Below are positions 1 through 11,660 of a stretch of 64,000 nucleotides of DNA, piece by piece. Source of the DNA: Scortum barcoo (Eukaryota > Chordata > Actinopteri > Centrarchiformes > Terapontidae); the NCBI GenBank assembly GCA_023238725.1, contig CM041535.1, positions 20,517,230 to 20,581,229 of the forward strand, written 5' to 3'. A program made the position numbers and the translations under genes. Position 1 is the first letter of the stretch, and the number at the start of each line of letters is the position of its first letter. The notes below the pieces were generated by a model. It ran no database searches and was not told the origin of the DNA. It was given only the letters and a program-made list of their open reading frames with translations.

Positions 1-1680
1 GTTCAAGGGATCTTATTAAATGTCTTATTATTCTGAAGTGTTGCTGAATAACATTAATTAAGGGAAAAGGCAAAGCTAATTGTGAGAGTTCTACCTTATA
101 TGGTTGTTTTAATGCACCGTGGAATGGCATTTATTTATCTTGAACTGGCAGAGCGAAGACACAGTATGGGAAATAACTCAGTTTTCTCTAAGCTCCCTAT
201 TCTTAGTTAAAGCCTCAGGCTATGGCAATATTTCCAAAAATCATGCAAATGACCCCTCTAACTTCCGCCTCTCTCTGTTCCTCCCTGCTGTCCTCTCTCC
301 GACTTTTTCACCTACACACACCCAAACAAACAGGATCACTCACCGACACACACAAACACACAAACAGACGAGCGTGTGCATATTCTCTTTTGCACACCCA
401 TACAGTGCACACACATTGCTAGTGATAAATTCCCTAATATTACCCTTTTATTTTCAATATATGGTATTTTATCAGTTGAAGACCTTTGTCCAGGTCACAT
501 TATTCTTTATATCACATAGAACATGCTAAACAGAAGAGGTTAAAAGGCTGGTTTGTTTGTCTTCATTGTGGTTTAAAATATGCAGCTAATGCAGTATCAT
601 ACTATCATAAATTAAACGGCCTCCCTCAGTTTTCTAGGCACTCAGTCTTCATTGAAGTCAGATTCTTGCATGACTGGTCCCTCTTTGCTGACCCCTGACT
701 TTTTTGTCTTGTTGCTAACTGCTTGTGTTTTACCTCTGAGGATCAGGGGTCTCAAGGCCAACTTTCAAGTACGGCCTTGAATGTCTGTCGGTACATTAAC
801 TGCCAAAGTTGCACCAACTGATGTGCCGTTTCACTCACTGTGGCACCGTGCTTTGGCCGTAGGCACACAGTATACATAGATACAAATGTGCAGTATGTGC
901 GTGTGACTTCACATCAGTGCAAATACTACAGGACTGTCTATTGGATTTGCACAGTCATTCAGCAGCAGTAAGCATATATTTATATATATATACACACTCT
1001 CCAACTGTATGCATTGTAGACACTGATATCACAGTTTATCAGTGAGGATCAAGTGGTGGAGTCATGTAGTATAAAAGCTGAATACATACCATATATTTTT
1101 TTTTACTACTGACTGCTGGATGTGTTTTATCTGGCTGTGCATTTTGAGTGCCGTGCAAGATAGATCAAGCACACATGGACTAGTGCAATATTTTAAGCCA
1201 TTTAAATGTACTGCTACCCATTTCTCATGAAGCGTTGAAAATCTCTTTCTTCTCTTGGAAGGTAAGGCTGATGAAACCAAAGGCAAGGAGAGGCTACAGC
1301 CGTTACACCCATCTGGTACCACAGAGACTTTGCAAAGTTAAAAGACTTTAAGTATATTCTGAAATGGTCCTTTTGGAGCGACCATTATGTAGCGCTGCAC
1401 ACTGCGCGAAATGTCTAAGGGAGCAATTTCAGTTGAAAGTCTTGTAAAGCAACTGTTGTTTTCATGGAGCCCTGTCCTGCTGTTGTGGGGATTTAATTAT
1501 CAGCATTTTACGTCTGGACGCTCTTGCAAGCCTCCACGCAGGTTGTTGAAACAGTGCAATTATCATATCACATCACACTGCATTATTTAGTTTAGTGAAA
1601 GCCCTAATCGTGTCGAATAGCGTGTATACAGGGCAGTGCAAACAGGGTGTGTATCGCAAATATTTTAATAGCCTGGATCG
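1..1680. other. Noncoding spacer, window start
   Basis: No gene was recognised. The stretch is AT-rich and holds an interrupted CA tract at about 309-417, which accounts for the open frames read there. A perfect 8-bp inverted repeat (TCAAGGCC at 752-759, GGCCTTGA at 773-780) could form a small hairpin with a 13-nt loop. A short TA tract lies near 972-992. No splice-bounded open frame stands out. Confidence 0.6.
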
Positions 1681-1700
1681 TTTTTTTTTTTTTTTTTTTT
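1681..1700. repeat. Poly-T tract, (T)20
   Basis: An uninterrupted run of 20 T, read directly. No adjacent retroposon body or target duplication was seen, so it is treated as a simple repeat. Confidence 0.9.
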
Positions 1701-1806
1701 ACAGTGGTATAAAAAAAGAAAAAAACTGTGTGAAAGTTATAGGCTTTTTCAGCTCTAGAGATGAAAATTGAATCCAGATATTCTTATAGGAGGGTAACTG
1801 AGGGAA

Positions 1807-1830
1807 AGAGAGAGAGAGAGAGAGAGAGAG
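1807..1830. repeat. (AG)12 microsatellite
   Basis: A perfect AG run continuing into purine-rich sequence to about 1860. Its repeat-coded frames on both strands are not genes. Confidence 0.9.
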
Positions 1831-1833
1831 GAG

Positions 1834-3738
1834 GAGACACGGAGAAAGAGAGAGCACAGAAAGACAGAGGACAGATGAACAGATGTTATCTGACAGGTGC
1901 AGTAGACCCAGCTTGGTGTGTGGGCAGCAGCTATGACAGGGATTTTGCATACACTGTGTGAGCTAATGCTGTGCACTTCAGTACCTGTCATGACTGTAAC
2001 CTTATGGTCAGATACAAAAGTTTGGGATGGGGTGTAGGAGGATTAGTCATGTCAGTGCTTCACAAAGTTGATGTAATGTGATCGCATCAACAGGAACGCC
2101 TAAACCTGAACAACTTGTACTGACCTGGTTTGCAGTGGGAGAACAATAACAACACACTGACGGGATGTGTTTCATTTCTCATGTATATTTCACCTTTACA
2201 AATCCATACGTTATTTACGAGGGGGCTTTTGGCTTTCTGTGTAAGGATGTGACTCGTGACTAACATCGTGAAGAGCTGATATGTTTGGATGTGTCAGCAT
2301 CACACAACCCCATTTTTTTAGCTGTAGCTGTGTTTTATTGTGTTTAACCTGCCGTACTCCTCCTCCATTAGCCTTTCAATATGGGATATATTTGGCTGTA
2401 TGTGTGGATTTGGCGTGATTATTGAAAACAGGGCGATGACTGGCAGATGCCCAGATTTGGGGTCTGTGTTTTTTTAGCACTTGGTGTGAGTGTTGTTGTC
2501 CCTCTCCAGCACAGTTATAAATATGCCAGGCAGGCAGGCCCCCTAGCAGGGGGCGGTGACCAGCAGCAGCGGGGTCAAGGACAAAGGAGACCCAAGCCAC
2601 TAGATGCAGAAAATTAAATTAGGTAACCCACCTGGAATGTGGCTGTTGAGTGAAGTGCGTGTGTATTAGATTTTGTGCACTTAAAGCCTGTGTGTGTTTA
2701 AGCTTTTGAGAGAGTGGTTGAGGATGTGTTGAGATGGTTCTGGGTTTTGTGGGTAGGTGGATGATGACAGAGCAAAGGTGTACAGTGTGATATGCTTTAA
2801 GCAGGCGGGTGGGCACCTCTTAGGTAGGCTTAGCTACTAATTCCAGATAAAAGCACAGTGAACTGTGGTAATGTTAGGCTGAAACCACAAACCCATGCCA
2901 GGATCTGAGGGTGTAGTAAAGTATGCGAAGATCAGAGACATCATATATCAAAGATAAATCCCCAAAGGTTCTGCCTGGAAACTTGCAACTTGACAAAAAC
3001 ATTTTTATCCTCCTCATCCATATAAACATCATGTGAAAAGACCTGTCACTTTGCTGCAAAAACCGCAGGCCCTAACCATGCAAATTGTTTTCTGAATACC
3101 GGGCATGTATTACAAATTTCTTCAGATTAATAGACTGCATACAGGAAAAAAGGAGAACATAACATGAACTTCTTATGGAAATGGAACCAATGGGCAAGTG
3201 AGTAAAAACTGTATGTACAATTTACCTGTACGTATAGCTCCATCCTTGGGCCAATCTGTAAGACATGTCGGAATTAAGCAGTAGACCACACTTTATTTTA
3301 GGGATGTTTTAAGGCATCTTTGTCTTAAGGCAACTATGTAATCTGATATATTTAGCCCACACATTTAAGCTCATTCATTATTCATCTTTTAAGGGGCACT
3401 TTATTCTTCACATATGTTGAATTGTATGCTTGCCTGTAGACAAATTTAATATTTTTACCTATTTAACTGACATGCTGTGCAGTGACTATCTTGGTTACAC
3501 TAGCAATTAACTGGAATCAATTAATCGGAAGGGTACCAATTAAACATGGCCTTGGTTTTTACACATAATTAGCACCAAATGACATTACATATTGCAGGAA
3601 TATTCTTGGGGAGTGATGGACCTGTAAAATAAAGTGCCACAAATCGGTGAGATGAGGTAAAATTCAAGTGGTGGCTGAATGAAGGACAGACGAATGAATG
3701 ACCTAGCAGAAATAGAGCTACACTTGAGCAAGTGAGCA
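1834..3738. other. Noncoding spacer
   Basis: Mixed sequence with no recognised gene. There is a GC-richer stretch near 2500-2590 and purine/GT-rich DNA at 2640-2800. Reverse-strand open frames are short and compositionally biased (His/Thr/Gln-rich from GT-rich DNA). Nothing else stands out. Confidence 0.5.
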
Positions 3739-3762
3739 ACACACACACACACACACACACAC
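3739..3762. repeat. (AC)12 microsatellite
   Basis: A perfect AC dinucleotide run. The poly-VC frame on the reverse strand is an artefact of it. Confidence 0.9.
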
Positions 3763-5090
3763 AGTGTATTCACATTTTTCATCCCTGTCCCTACTGCCCT
3801 ACGGCATTTATTATTACAGAATTCATATGATTTGACAAAAGCTGTGCAGGTCTACTGTGTATTAGTTTTTCTAAGTCAGTAGCCGTTTTTTAATTTTTTT
3901 CTATTTTACATCACTTTCTGACCTATATTGAATCAGATAGTGGTAATATATGAAAAGAGTATTAATCAAAATCATGGCAGCAATGTCAAGGCCTGTTTCA
4001 CACAATAATTTATAACTCACATCTACTGCTGAAACCAGATACCAAACAATCCAATAACCACTCTTCTGTGTTTCTGCCCCCTCAGATGGCCGCCACGTAG
4101 CACTGTAGTTAAATTGAGCCAGTATGACCCTCCATGTTCAGTGAAATTGAACAAGCCTATTGTCATTGTATGGGCCGTGTGTTCTGCTGAGAGCTGTGAA
4201 ATGTGGATTATGTCCGAGACTAAACATCACGGCTCGGTTTTGGTCAACTTGACCAGACTCCATGTTGAGGTTACTTGAGCACTTCTGAATACATGAAATG
4301 TATTGTGAGTAGTTTCGCTATGGCAGGTGTCATGACAATAATAATAATCTGTGAAAATGTATGGAAGGAATTCAATGATTTGTAAGAAAGAGGAACACTA
4401 AACTGCATTTCATCAACTTATTTCCCTTATTTGCATAATGTAAACAGAAATACACTATACAAATGAACTTTGGCACTTCATGCTACTTATCCTGCTTTTA
4501 TATTGCTGGAGCTGATGCTTGACGTCAACAGGCTCTCAATGATATCATCTGGCTTTGGTCCCTGAGGGTAGATGACTTATATTCATTCCTTCCTCTAAAT
4601 AATATTCATTCCCTGAATTATAATAGTCTTATTGATTTCCCCTTATTTCACCCTGTGCAGCGAAGCTCATTTACCATATTATTTATCTAAGATGTGCCAA
4701 AAGAAAAAGAAAAACAACATATATTTCGTATCACATTAATTGCATGGTAAAAAGCTAACTTCTTGTTACCTTTGAGTGACAGGCCCTCTGCTATATATAA
4801 ACCTTTTTGAACTACTGATGCATAACAGAAAAGGCTCCATACTCTCATTTCGAGTCTGTTGTGAGTCTAAAAGTTTATTCAGTGGATAAAAAATGATTTG
4901 ATGACACAGTGTAATAACCATGAATGATATCCATATGTCGAAGGCAAAGTGCCCTTAGATGTTATTTCTCCCACAACACCATTAAAGCTGTTTAATTTTA
5001 GGGTCGTCTGTGATCCCACTGTCTCGACAGTATTGATCAGACTTACATCACTGGACTGGTTTTATGTGAGAGCTTTGATTTTTTTCTATT
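3763..5090. other. Noncoding spacer
   Basis: AT-rich with no recognised gene. It contains a POU octamer-like ATTTGCAT at 4429-4436 and T-rich patches near 3890-3910. The last part leads into a pyrimidine tract and AG (about 5075-5094) discussed with the 5095-5235 candidate. Confidence 0.5.
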
Positions 5091-5094
5091 ACAG

Positions 5095-5188
5095 ACATCA
5101 TGTTAATATTGCCAAATCAATGACTATGAATATGGCAACGCAGGGAACGTGGGCACAAGAAGACAATAAAAATAAAACGGAGGGAATG

Positions 5189-5193
<5 letters not shown>
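5095..5193 (+). other. Candidate terminal exon with poly(A) signal
   Basis: A T-rich tract ending in TTACAG just before 5095 is a good splice acceptor. About 70 nt later overlapping AATAAA hexamers occur (about 5165-5177), followed about 20 nt on by a long TG run. The order acceptor, AATAAA, GU-rich element is that of a last exon. One frame is open from the acceptor into the TG repeat, but no homology was recognised. Each element is common by chance in AT-rich DNA, so this is only a candidate. Confidence 0.2.

Positions 5194-5235
<42 letters not shown>
5194..5235. repeat. (TG)21 microsatellite
   Basis: A perfect 42-bp TG run. In RNA of the plus strand it would be a GU-rich tract directly downstream of AATAAA hexamers. 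It could also simply be one of the many GT microsatellites of this genome. Confidence 0.95.
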
Positions 5236-5236
<1 letters not shown>

Positions 5237-5486
5237 CCCTCTACATACGCGTGGGCAAGTCTTTTCTTTTGTTTGCATGAGTAGAAAGTTCTAGGTCTAG
5301 GCCGGGAAAGATTGAAAGTATTGTGTCAAAGCCTGAAAAAAAAAAAAAACCTCCCTGTATCTCATCACAGCGCTGTGGCACACATCACATACACCAGCAT
5401 TTGAGATAAATGGACTACTGTGAATTTTTATTGGGGGACATTAAAAAAAGCCTGAATAGCAGTTCATCTTGGAAGCCAGAGCGACC

Positions 5487-5705
5487 ATGGAAACTCTCAA
5501 TGAAGTGTTTAAACACATGTTCTGGGCTGAGCCAGGCAGAGCTGACTGCGTGGGGTATAATCACAAACAGTCAAGTCTTAAAAGACCTCCAATCCTGAAA
5601 GGATTACAGAGAAATAATCAGTTTATGTGCGCCATTACTAAATGCATACAGAAAGAAATAAAGTCACATAAAGTGTTTTTTTCTCCTGCTTTATTTTGGG
5701 CCTAA
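5487..5705 (+). other. Small ORF with strong Kozak start (72 aa), unproven
   Basis: The ATG lies in an excellent context (GCGACCATGG). The frame runs 72 codons with mixed composition, a basic middle part and no simple repeat, and ends TTTWA-like before TAA. An AATAAA occurs inside the ORF near 5658. I do not recognise the product. Length is within chance expectation for the window, so coding status rests only on start context and composition. It could equally be part of a noncoding conserved block. Confidence 0.15.
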
Positions 5706-6027
5706 CAGCCTATAAGCATTTTAATCTCTTCCACCGGATAATGGTGTTTTCAGTTCATTTATTTCTATCTTGGCCACTTAGAGCAATGTAACCCTTTAGT
5801 CTTCAAATAATGCCCATTAAGTATGCAGCATTTCCAATGAAACAAGTGGAGAGACTCTCCCGATGGAGATCGATGGCCCAACTAAACTGAGGCGACCAGA
5901 GACACCCAAAGACAAAAAGAGATGCAGTGAAAGTCGTTTAAGAAAAGTGATGAGCAAATAATACATTTTCAAACTGTACTCGCTAAAGAAGCTTGTTAAT
6001 CAGGGGTATGCAGAGAAGTTAATTGTT
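5706..6027. other. Short noncoding spacer
   Basis: No gene or repeat was recognised between the small ORF and the AFC-like SINE remnant. Confidence 0.5.
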
Positions 6028-6257
6028 CATTCATCCAATTTCTACACTCGCTTATTGAGGTTCACAGGTGGCATGGAGCAGATCCAGCATGCGCTGGGCT
6101 AAAGGCTGGGAAATATCATGAACAGATTGCGAGTCCAGCACCTGGAAAAAATCCACGTGAAGACTGGGAGAACATGCAAACTGCACTCTGAGATTTGGAC
6201 ACAGGACGCTCTCACTGTGAGGCGACAGACGCTCATCGTTTAGCCACCTTGCTGCCC
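6028..6257 (-). mobile_element. Degraded AFC-like SINE (tRNA-derived head), minus strand
   Basis: Read on the minus strand this starts GGGCAGCAAGGTGGCT and runs through GTCGCCTCACAG and TTTGCATGTTCTCCC. It ends in a CAATAAGCG...GGATGAATGAA tail. This order matches the teleost SINE family I know as AFC-like: a tRNA-like head with a degenerate A-box, then a GTTTGCATGTTCTCCC body and a GGATGGATGG-type tail. The copy is mutated and lacks part of the usual body. No convincing target duplication was found, so it is old. Family name from memory, not searched. Confidence 0.75.
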
Positions 6258-7833
6258 AAAAGTAACATGATATTCACATTCCACAGGCGACTCTTCATCT
6301 TTCTCATGCTGTAACAGTGAAAAATCATGTCAAATGTAGTCATTTTAAATTGCTCATAAGCCACTTGGGTATGTTGTTTCAGGTGTGATACAAGTCACGT
6401 TCGTGGGAATGTGGCTCGAATATATACTTCTGGGGTTTGTGATGCTTGGCCATAAGCTGTGACTTGATGGGTACAAAGAATAAATATGGTGACATAGCTT
6501 GATCATCTAGCAAGAAACAATGCAGAAGAGCATCAACCTCCCCCAATGCCTGCTGCAGAAAACACAATTTATTAAACTCAGAGTGAAATAAAAGTACTAA
6601 TAAATGAGGCAAGAAAGAAAGAATTGCACCACTACAGCACACTAATTCTGCTCACTTGTACAGAACAGTGGGGGAAAATAAGCTTGAAATATCAGATTTG
6701 AAACACAAATCAGATTTCAATCGCTTTAGATGATTACATGGCAATGTGAAGGCTATGTTTACAGCGTGCTTTGATAAGCCTTTTGATTTAATGAAAATAA
6801 TGATATTCCTCCCTTCAAATTTAATTTCCTAAGAAGCATGCTTGCTCCACTGCTGGGAGAATTCAGTTCAGGAGGGTGTGACTGCATAGTTATGCGTACG
6901 TGTACAGAGTGACTCAGCTTTTGCTTATTATCTGGCTATGGTCTTGTCTTGAGTTCAGCAAATCTCTCATTTTATTCCAACAGCCTGGAGTAAATAACTT
7001 CACTGAATATTCCTCTCCACAGACTGAATGATTCACTGGCTACAAACAACAACAATGTATAACCCCGGCTGCCATCGATCAGCAGAGGGCTACGTCCACA
7101 CATGAGGAAGAAATGATGATCTCGATATTGATCTACATAATCTTATCAATACTGGCTCTGGTTTTAGTTTAGATCAAGATGTTCTTATAACCCCGTGTGA
7201 GTCAGAGTTTGCACCAAATACAAATCCAGAATTGAAATGACTGAGATTTTTGCAGCCAGCATTGACCCAGTCGGTCTTTGACAAAGCACTATTGCCGTAA
7301 TGACGGGGTGAGCTTACACTGACTTGAGTCGTAACGGGCCGCATCGACTTAAAACCTCTACTCGAATTTTTGGGCCGAGAACAGATATTCCTCTGCACAT
7401 GAAGTCTGCTGTGGCCAGTGATTCAGAGGGAAAGTACCTGTTGATCCCAGACGCCAGAGGTTGCATTTAAGGTCATCCGCCCAAACAGCCGTTCCTGTAG
7501 ACGCAATAAAACTCTGGATCCGAAATTCCAACGGGAGCCTGTTTGAGGTCCGTTTAAACCCTGTCACTAAAATCTACAAAAGAGAAGGAAGGAAAACACC
7601 CCAAAAACCGACCTCGTCTGGCAAGCGATTATTTACAGTGAGGAAACAAGCGAGCTCCAAACACATGAAGAAAGTCACACACACACATATGTAGCCATAG
7701 AAACACACTCAGAAATGTACACATATACTCGCGCACATGTGTTTCCTGCAGCAGAGACACTTCATCATCTTAGATTAGCAGGGTGGTCAAATATGTTGGA
7801 AACTCTCTCTGTAGCATGTCTGCTTTAAAACCT

Positions 7834-7835
<2 letters not shown>
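6258..7835. other. Noncoding spacer
   Basis: No gene was recognised. A small direct/inverted repeat around ATCAGATTT lies at about 6688-6720. The 7300-7620 part is less AT-rich and open in both directions for 60-77 codons, with no splice or homology support. Confidence 0.5.

Positions 7836-7877
<42 letters not shown>
7836..7877. repeat. (TG)21 microsatellite
   Basis: A perfect TG dinucleotide run of 42 bp. Confidence 0.95.
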
Positions 7878-7878
<1 letters not shown>

Positions 7879-8525
7879 CAGAAGATCTACTCTAGCTTTA
7901 CCCAGTCCTCTATGTCACTCAGAAGGAAAGTGATGTGTCTATACGTGGATAATAAGCTCCTTTGGGGGAGAACTCTCTCCCACTGTAGACCACAAACTAG
8001 TCTTTTACTTCAGATGATACACTTCATCCGGGGAACTTTTTTCCCCCCCTTATCCTGATCTCAATTATATTCCCCTCGTATTGTTTTGAGACTTTATATT
8101 TGGTGTTTCTGTTGCCATGGCAGTAATGTGGGTCCCATTAGAACACACTTGTACGATAGAATCTACTTTCCATGTCATCATAAAAAGCTTTCAGAGCCTG
8201 TATCAAGCTTTACTCCGAGCATTACACGACCCTCCGACCGGCTAAAAACCTAGGCCTGGCTATAAAAGCATACACAGCCTCCTTCTGCTGAAAAATGTCT
8301 TTGATTTTCCTCTAGTTCCTCCCTCGCTTGAACCACTTCAACTGCTTTCAGGCTTGTTCTCTTAGAGCTCTGCTAAGTACCACTAATTGAGGTGTGTAGA
8401 GATTTTTTTTTTCTCCTCCCCAAATGACGGATACAACTCAACACTCTTCCAGGCCCCCACTCCACACGGGCACATAAACAGGCACACACCACAGTTGCAT
8501 TCACATTTGAACCCTCCCTCCCTTT

Positions 8526-8530
<5 letters not shown>
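7878..8530. other. Noncoding spacer with isolated TATA-like site
   Basis: No gene was recognised. A good TATA match (CTATAAAAGC, core 8261-8268) follows a few CpGs. No start codon with an ORF and no splice donor follow it, so it is not called a promoter. Confidence 0.5.

Positions 8531-8556
<26 letters not shown>
8531..8556. repeat. (CT)13 microsatellite
   Basis: A perfect CT run within a pyrimidine-rich stretch. The Ser/Leu- and Glu/Arg-repeat frames on the two strands derive from it. Confidence 0.9.
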
Positions 8557-11130
8557 TCTGGACAATTCATGCCTTTATTTTCTTTAATTGTTATGATCTT
8601 CCCCTCATTGTCTGGCGGCCCCGCTATGCACGGTGCCAGCGGCTCATCTCAAGGTCACAGAGCGATGCTTTTGTTGTGGATTCTCACCGCTCCCAGTATT
8701 GTCATGCTGTCTCTCTCCCTTCACCTTGTGTTGATTTATTCTTCTTTTTAAAAAACAAAACAAAAAAGCAACACATTAAAAAACAAAGGTATAGTGAAAA
8801 AAACAGCGTAAAAAAGGAGGGTTTTCATTTCTCAAAAAAATCCTAGATGGGTCAATGTTATACATTACGCTTCATTTCCAGCTTCATGATGCCAACTGAT
8901 TCATCTCTCATTCTTTAAAAAAAAACGGAAATACGTGGAAAGGAATTCCATTGGCATGAATGAAATTGTGCATTTTCCCTTCCTTTCTTGGAAAGAGGCC
9001 ATAGAATCCCCAGTTCAGAGCAAAATTGTGTTTTCTGGCTTTTCTGGGACATTCACCTGGTGGTGCGCTCAGGGCCATACAGTCACACATCAGTATTGCC
9101 GCCGTCATACTCGCTTTTTATAGGGTCTGGAAGAACGAGATGGGATTTTGCAATCACATCACTGTGCTGAATACATCACCACAAAATGAGAGCACTACCA
9201 AGCAGGGGGAGAGAGTTTCTTTTTTGCTTCTTTTTCTCGCAGTGGATGTCCTCATTTATGTGTTGCAACCTCTTGTTTTTTCCTCATCTTCAGTCTGTAA
9301 AATGTTTAGCAGTATAGGTATGGATTTTTCCCCCCCCCGCAGGCTTCTTTAGTTATCTGTTTGTTATTGGGATAGTGTGTCTTCAGCTGATCAATGAAAA
9401 TATGCCAATAGAATTTATTGACGATGCATTTACTGTATGGTCTGTATGAGATAAGGTGGTTATCGTGGTTTCTCTGCTCTCTGATGTATAATCCCTGTCT
9501 TCTGGTTGGAAAATCATTAATTGTGCTGTAGGGTAATAGATAACAACACACACATTAGTCTGGGACCAACACATTCGCCCTCACACACCTCAATCATAGC
9601 ACATTTGGTGTTTCACATCCTGATTTCTAATGCTCCGAATTAATCAAATGGCACAGAAAAGTTATCTTTGCCACAGTTGCACGTGATTGATCACAGTTTT
9701 TTTTTCCCTTCTTCTCTTATCAGTTTTTCTCTGACAGAATTTCTCCACATCTTAAAAGTGATCACGCGCCGGCGTATTTCTCCCTTTGCTCACGCGGCAG
9801 CATTGTGCGCCGCAAACCAAACGAGGTGTTACACATTTGTCAGTGGTACAAAGGCTGCTGACCTCAGTGTTAACTGATGTGGTTGGCTGGACTAGTTTGC
9901 GCGATCACTTTTCATTATTCCTCCCGGGCTAGATCTGTAACAGATTAGAAATAAATTAACTCCATTCATCATACATCTTTGAGGCGCCGTGTGAAATAAA
10001 TCAGTAGCTGTATGTGGTGGATTAGCATTGGTGTGGTGGAACTGCACTTCTCTCACTTGGCTTGCATAAACATTAATTAACACACCCGATGGCTGCACAA
10101 AAACACATACTTTACTGCTGCTGTTTTGTGGCTTCCATGAAACCTCTCACGGTTTGTATGGCTAAATATGATTGAACAATAATGGTGAGTCTGTATTTAC
10201 TGTGAAACGGAGACCAGACTGTTTATTTCCAATCTTGCTTTGTACTGTAGTTTTGGAAACAACCTTGACAACTGATTACAAAAGACTACAACAGGAGAGT
10301 ACGACTGTCACACATTAGAGTGCTGCGTTCATTTGGTATTATTTCTACAACCCCACCATTCTCTGTTTCATTTACCAACCTTAGCAGTGGTGTTTTGGCA
10401 CTTTTTCTGTCCACAGCTGCAGTGCCCTGAGCCAGGTCAGGCAAGCAGACTAACAGTGAGACGGGCTGGTTTGCACATCATTAGCTCAATGATCACTTAT
10501 TGTCTGTCCTGCCAAATATAACAAGAAACACAGTGGTCTGCTAGATCTGTTGTGCTCCAACCCAGAGGAGGAAGAGTCAAACTGGAGAGTTTTATATTCA
10601 CTGCACATTTAAATGTATTCTAAAAATTATATCAATGCATTTAAACATTTTCTAGATCTACAAAGACAGACGGTGAAACTGATATATAGACAAATACTGG
10701 CATAAAATACAGGAAAAATATTCTATTCAAATGCTATACACTGACTTTGGTGAGAATACTCATGTAGAGAATCTAATCTCTCCCACAGAAATCCATCCAA
10801 TGGATTTACAGAGGAAACAGGAGGGTTTGTTGATTCATTTATGTAAAAAGTTATTGAGGGGAGTTTCAAACCTGCAATCCCCCGTGCTCTTTAGAAGAGC
10901 GCTGAGTGTTTCCTCGTACTGTATCTGGTTACAGACCTTTAAATTGTGCACTTAAAATGTCTCCTGTAACTAGCGCCCTGCTTCCATTATTGTGAACCTT
11001 GAGCTGCGTGCTTTCGTCGAGCAGGGCACAGGTGAAGCCATTTTGCCTCTCCATATCATGTGTGCGGTTTAAAAGAGGGCCCCATTAGGTTTAATGAATA
11101 CCATATTTTATCAATTAGACATTCCCCTGC
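8557..11130. other. Noncoding spacer with local CpG cluster
   Basis: No gene was recognised. An A-rich patch (about 8748-8815) and a C-rich run near 9330 are present. At 9758-9830 CpGs are dense for this window (about eight in 75 bp). The arm GTGATCACGCGC (9758-9769) is nearly inverted at 9899-9908. A short pyrimidine tract with CACAG near 10420 is followed by GTGAGA but bounds only about 39 nt. Confidence 0.5.
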
Positions 11131-11152
11131 GTGTGTGTGTGTGTGTGTGTGT
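11131..11152. repeat. (GT)11 microsatellite
   Basis: A perfect GT dinucleotide run. Confidence 0.9.
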
Positions 11153-11419
11153 AGAAAGGTAGGGGGAAGTTTCCTCATACACTACAGGAAGCAATCATGC
11201 CCGCGAGTGGTAACCAAGATGTGAAATTCGCTCAAAGTTGCAGAAAATTTTGCTTGCTGCGGGGGGTTAAAGTTAGCAGATGCCTTCCTCTCACTGCCTC
11301 CTTTGTTGTGTACCGTGTGAGTAAGTGCTCATTAGATAATGTGGTCCAGTGGTTCGGGTTTGGTGTAATTGGGTGTTGGGCCACCCACCCCTCGTCTTCT
11401 AAGCTCTTCTATTAATTTA

Positions 11420-11660
11420 ATCACTGGTCTAGTGTAAGCCTATACCAACCTTAATGGCAAAAGTAATTGTGTCAGGGTGCTCTCCCACAGACATTATCCA
11501 TCCAAAGTCTGTCCTCAAACTGATATTCCACCTTGAGATACAGTTAGTCAAGGCCATTGAACTCGAGCAAACACTTGTGGCTAATGGGAAATTATTCGAG
11601 CAATTACCACGGAGGTCACTAGGAAAATGATAATGGGGAAAGTAAGTTGGAAAAAAACAA
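11420..11660. promoter_or_regulatory. Enhancer-like block (candidate conserved noncoding element)
   Basis: Low in simple repeats and dense in homeodomain-type cores, with GCTAATGG, AAATTATT, CAATTAC and GATAATGG packed into 11575-11640. That composition is typical of developmental enhancers. Conservation cannot be tested here. The reverse-strand open frame across it is unremarkable. Confidence 0.25.

Noticed and set aside
8261..8268. TATAAAAG box
   Set aside because: No CpG patch, CCAAT box, downstream ORF or donor. A TATA match alone is too common.
11197..11415. 72-codon plus-strand frame with internal GTGAGTAAG
   Set aside because: The donor-like site has T at the last exon position and there is no acceptor or promoter. 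Kept only as a note.
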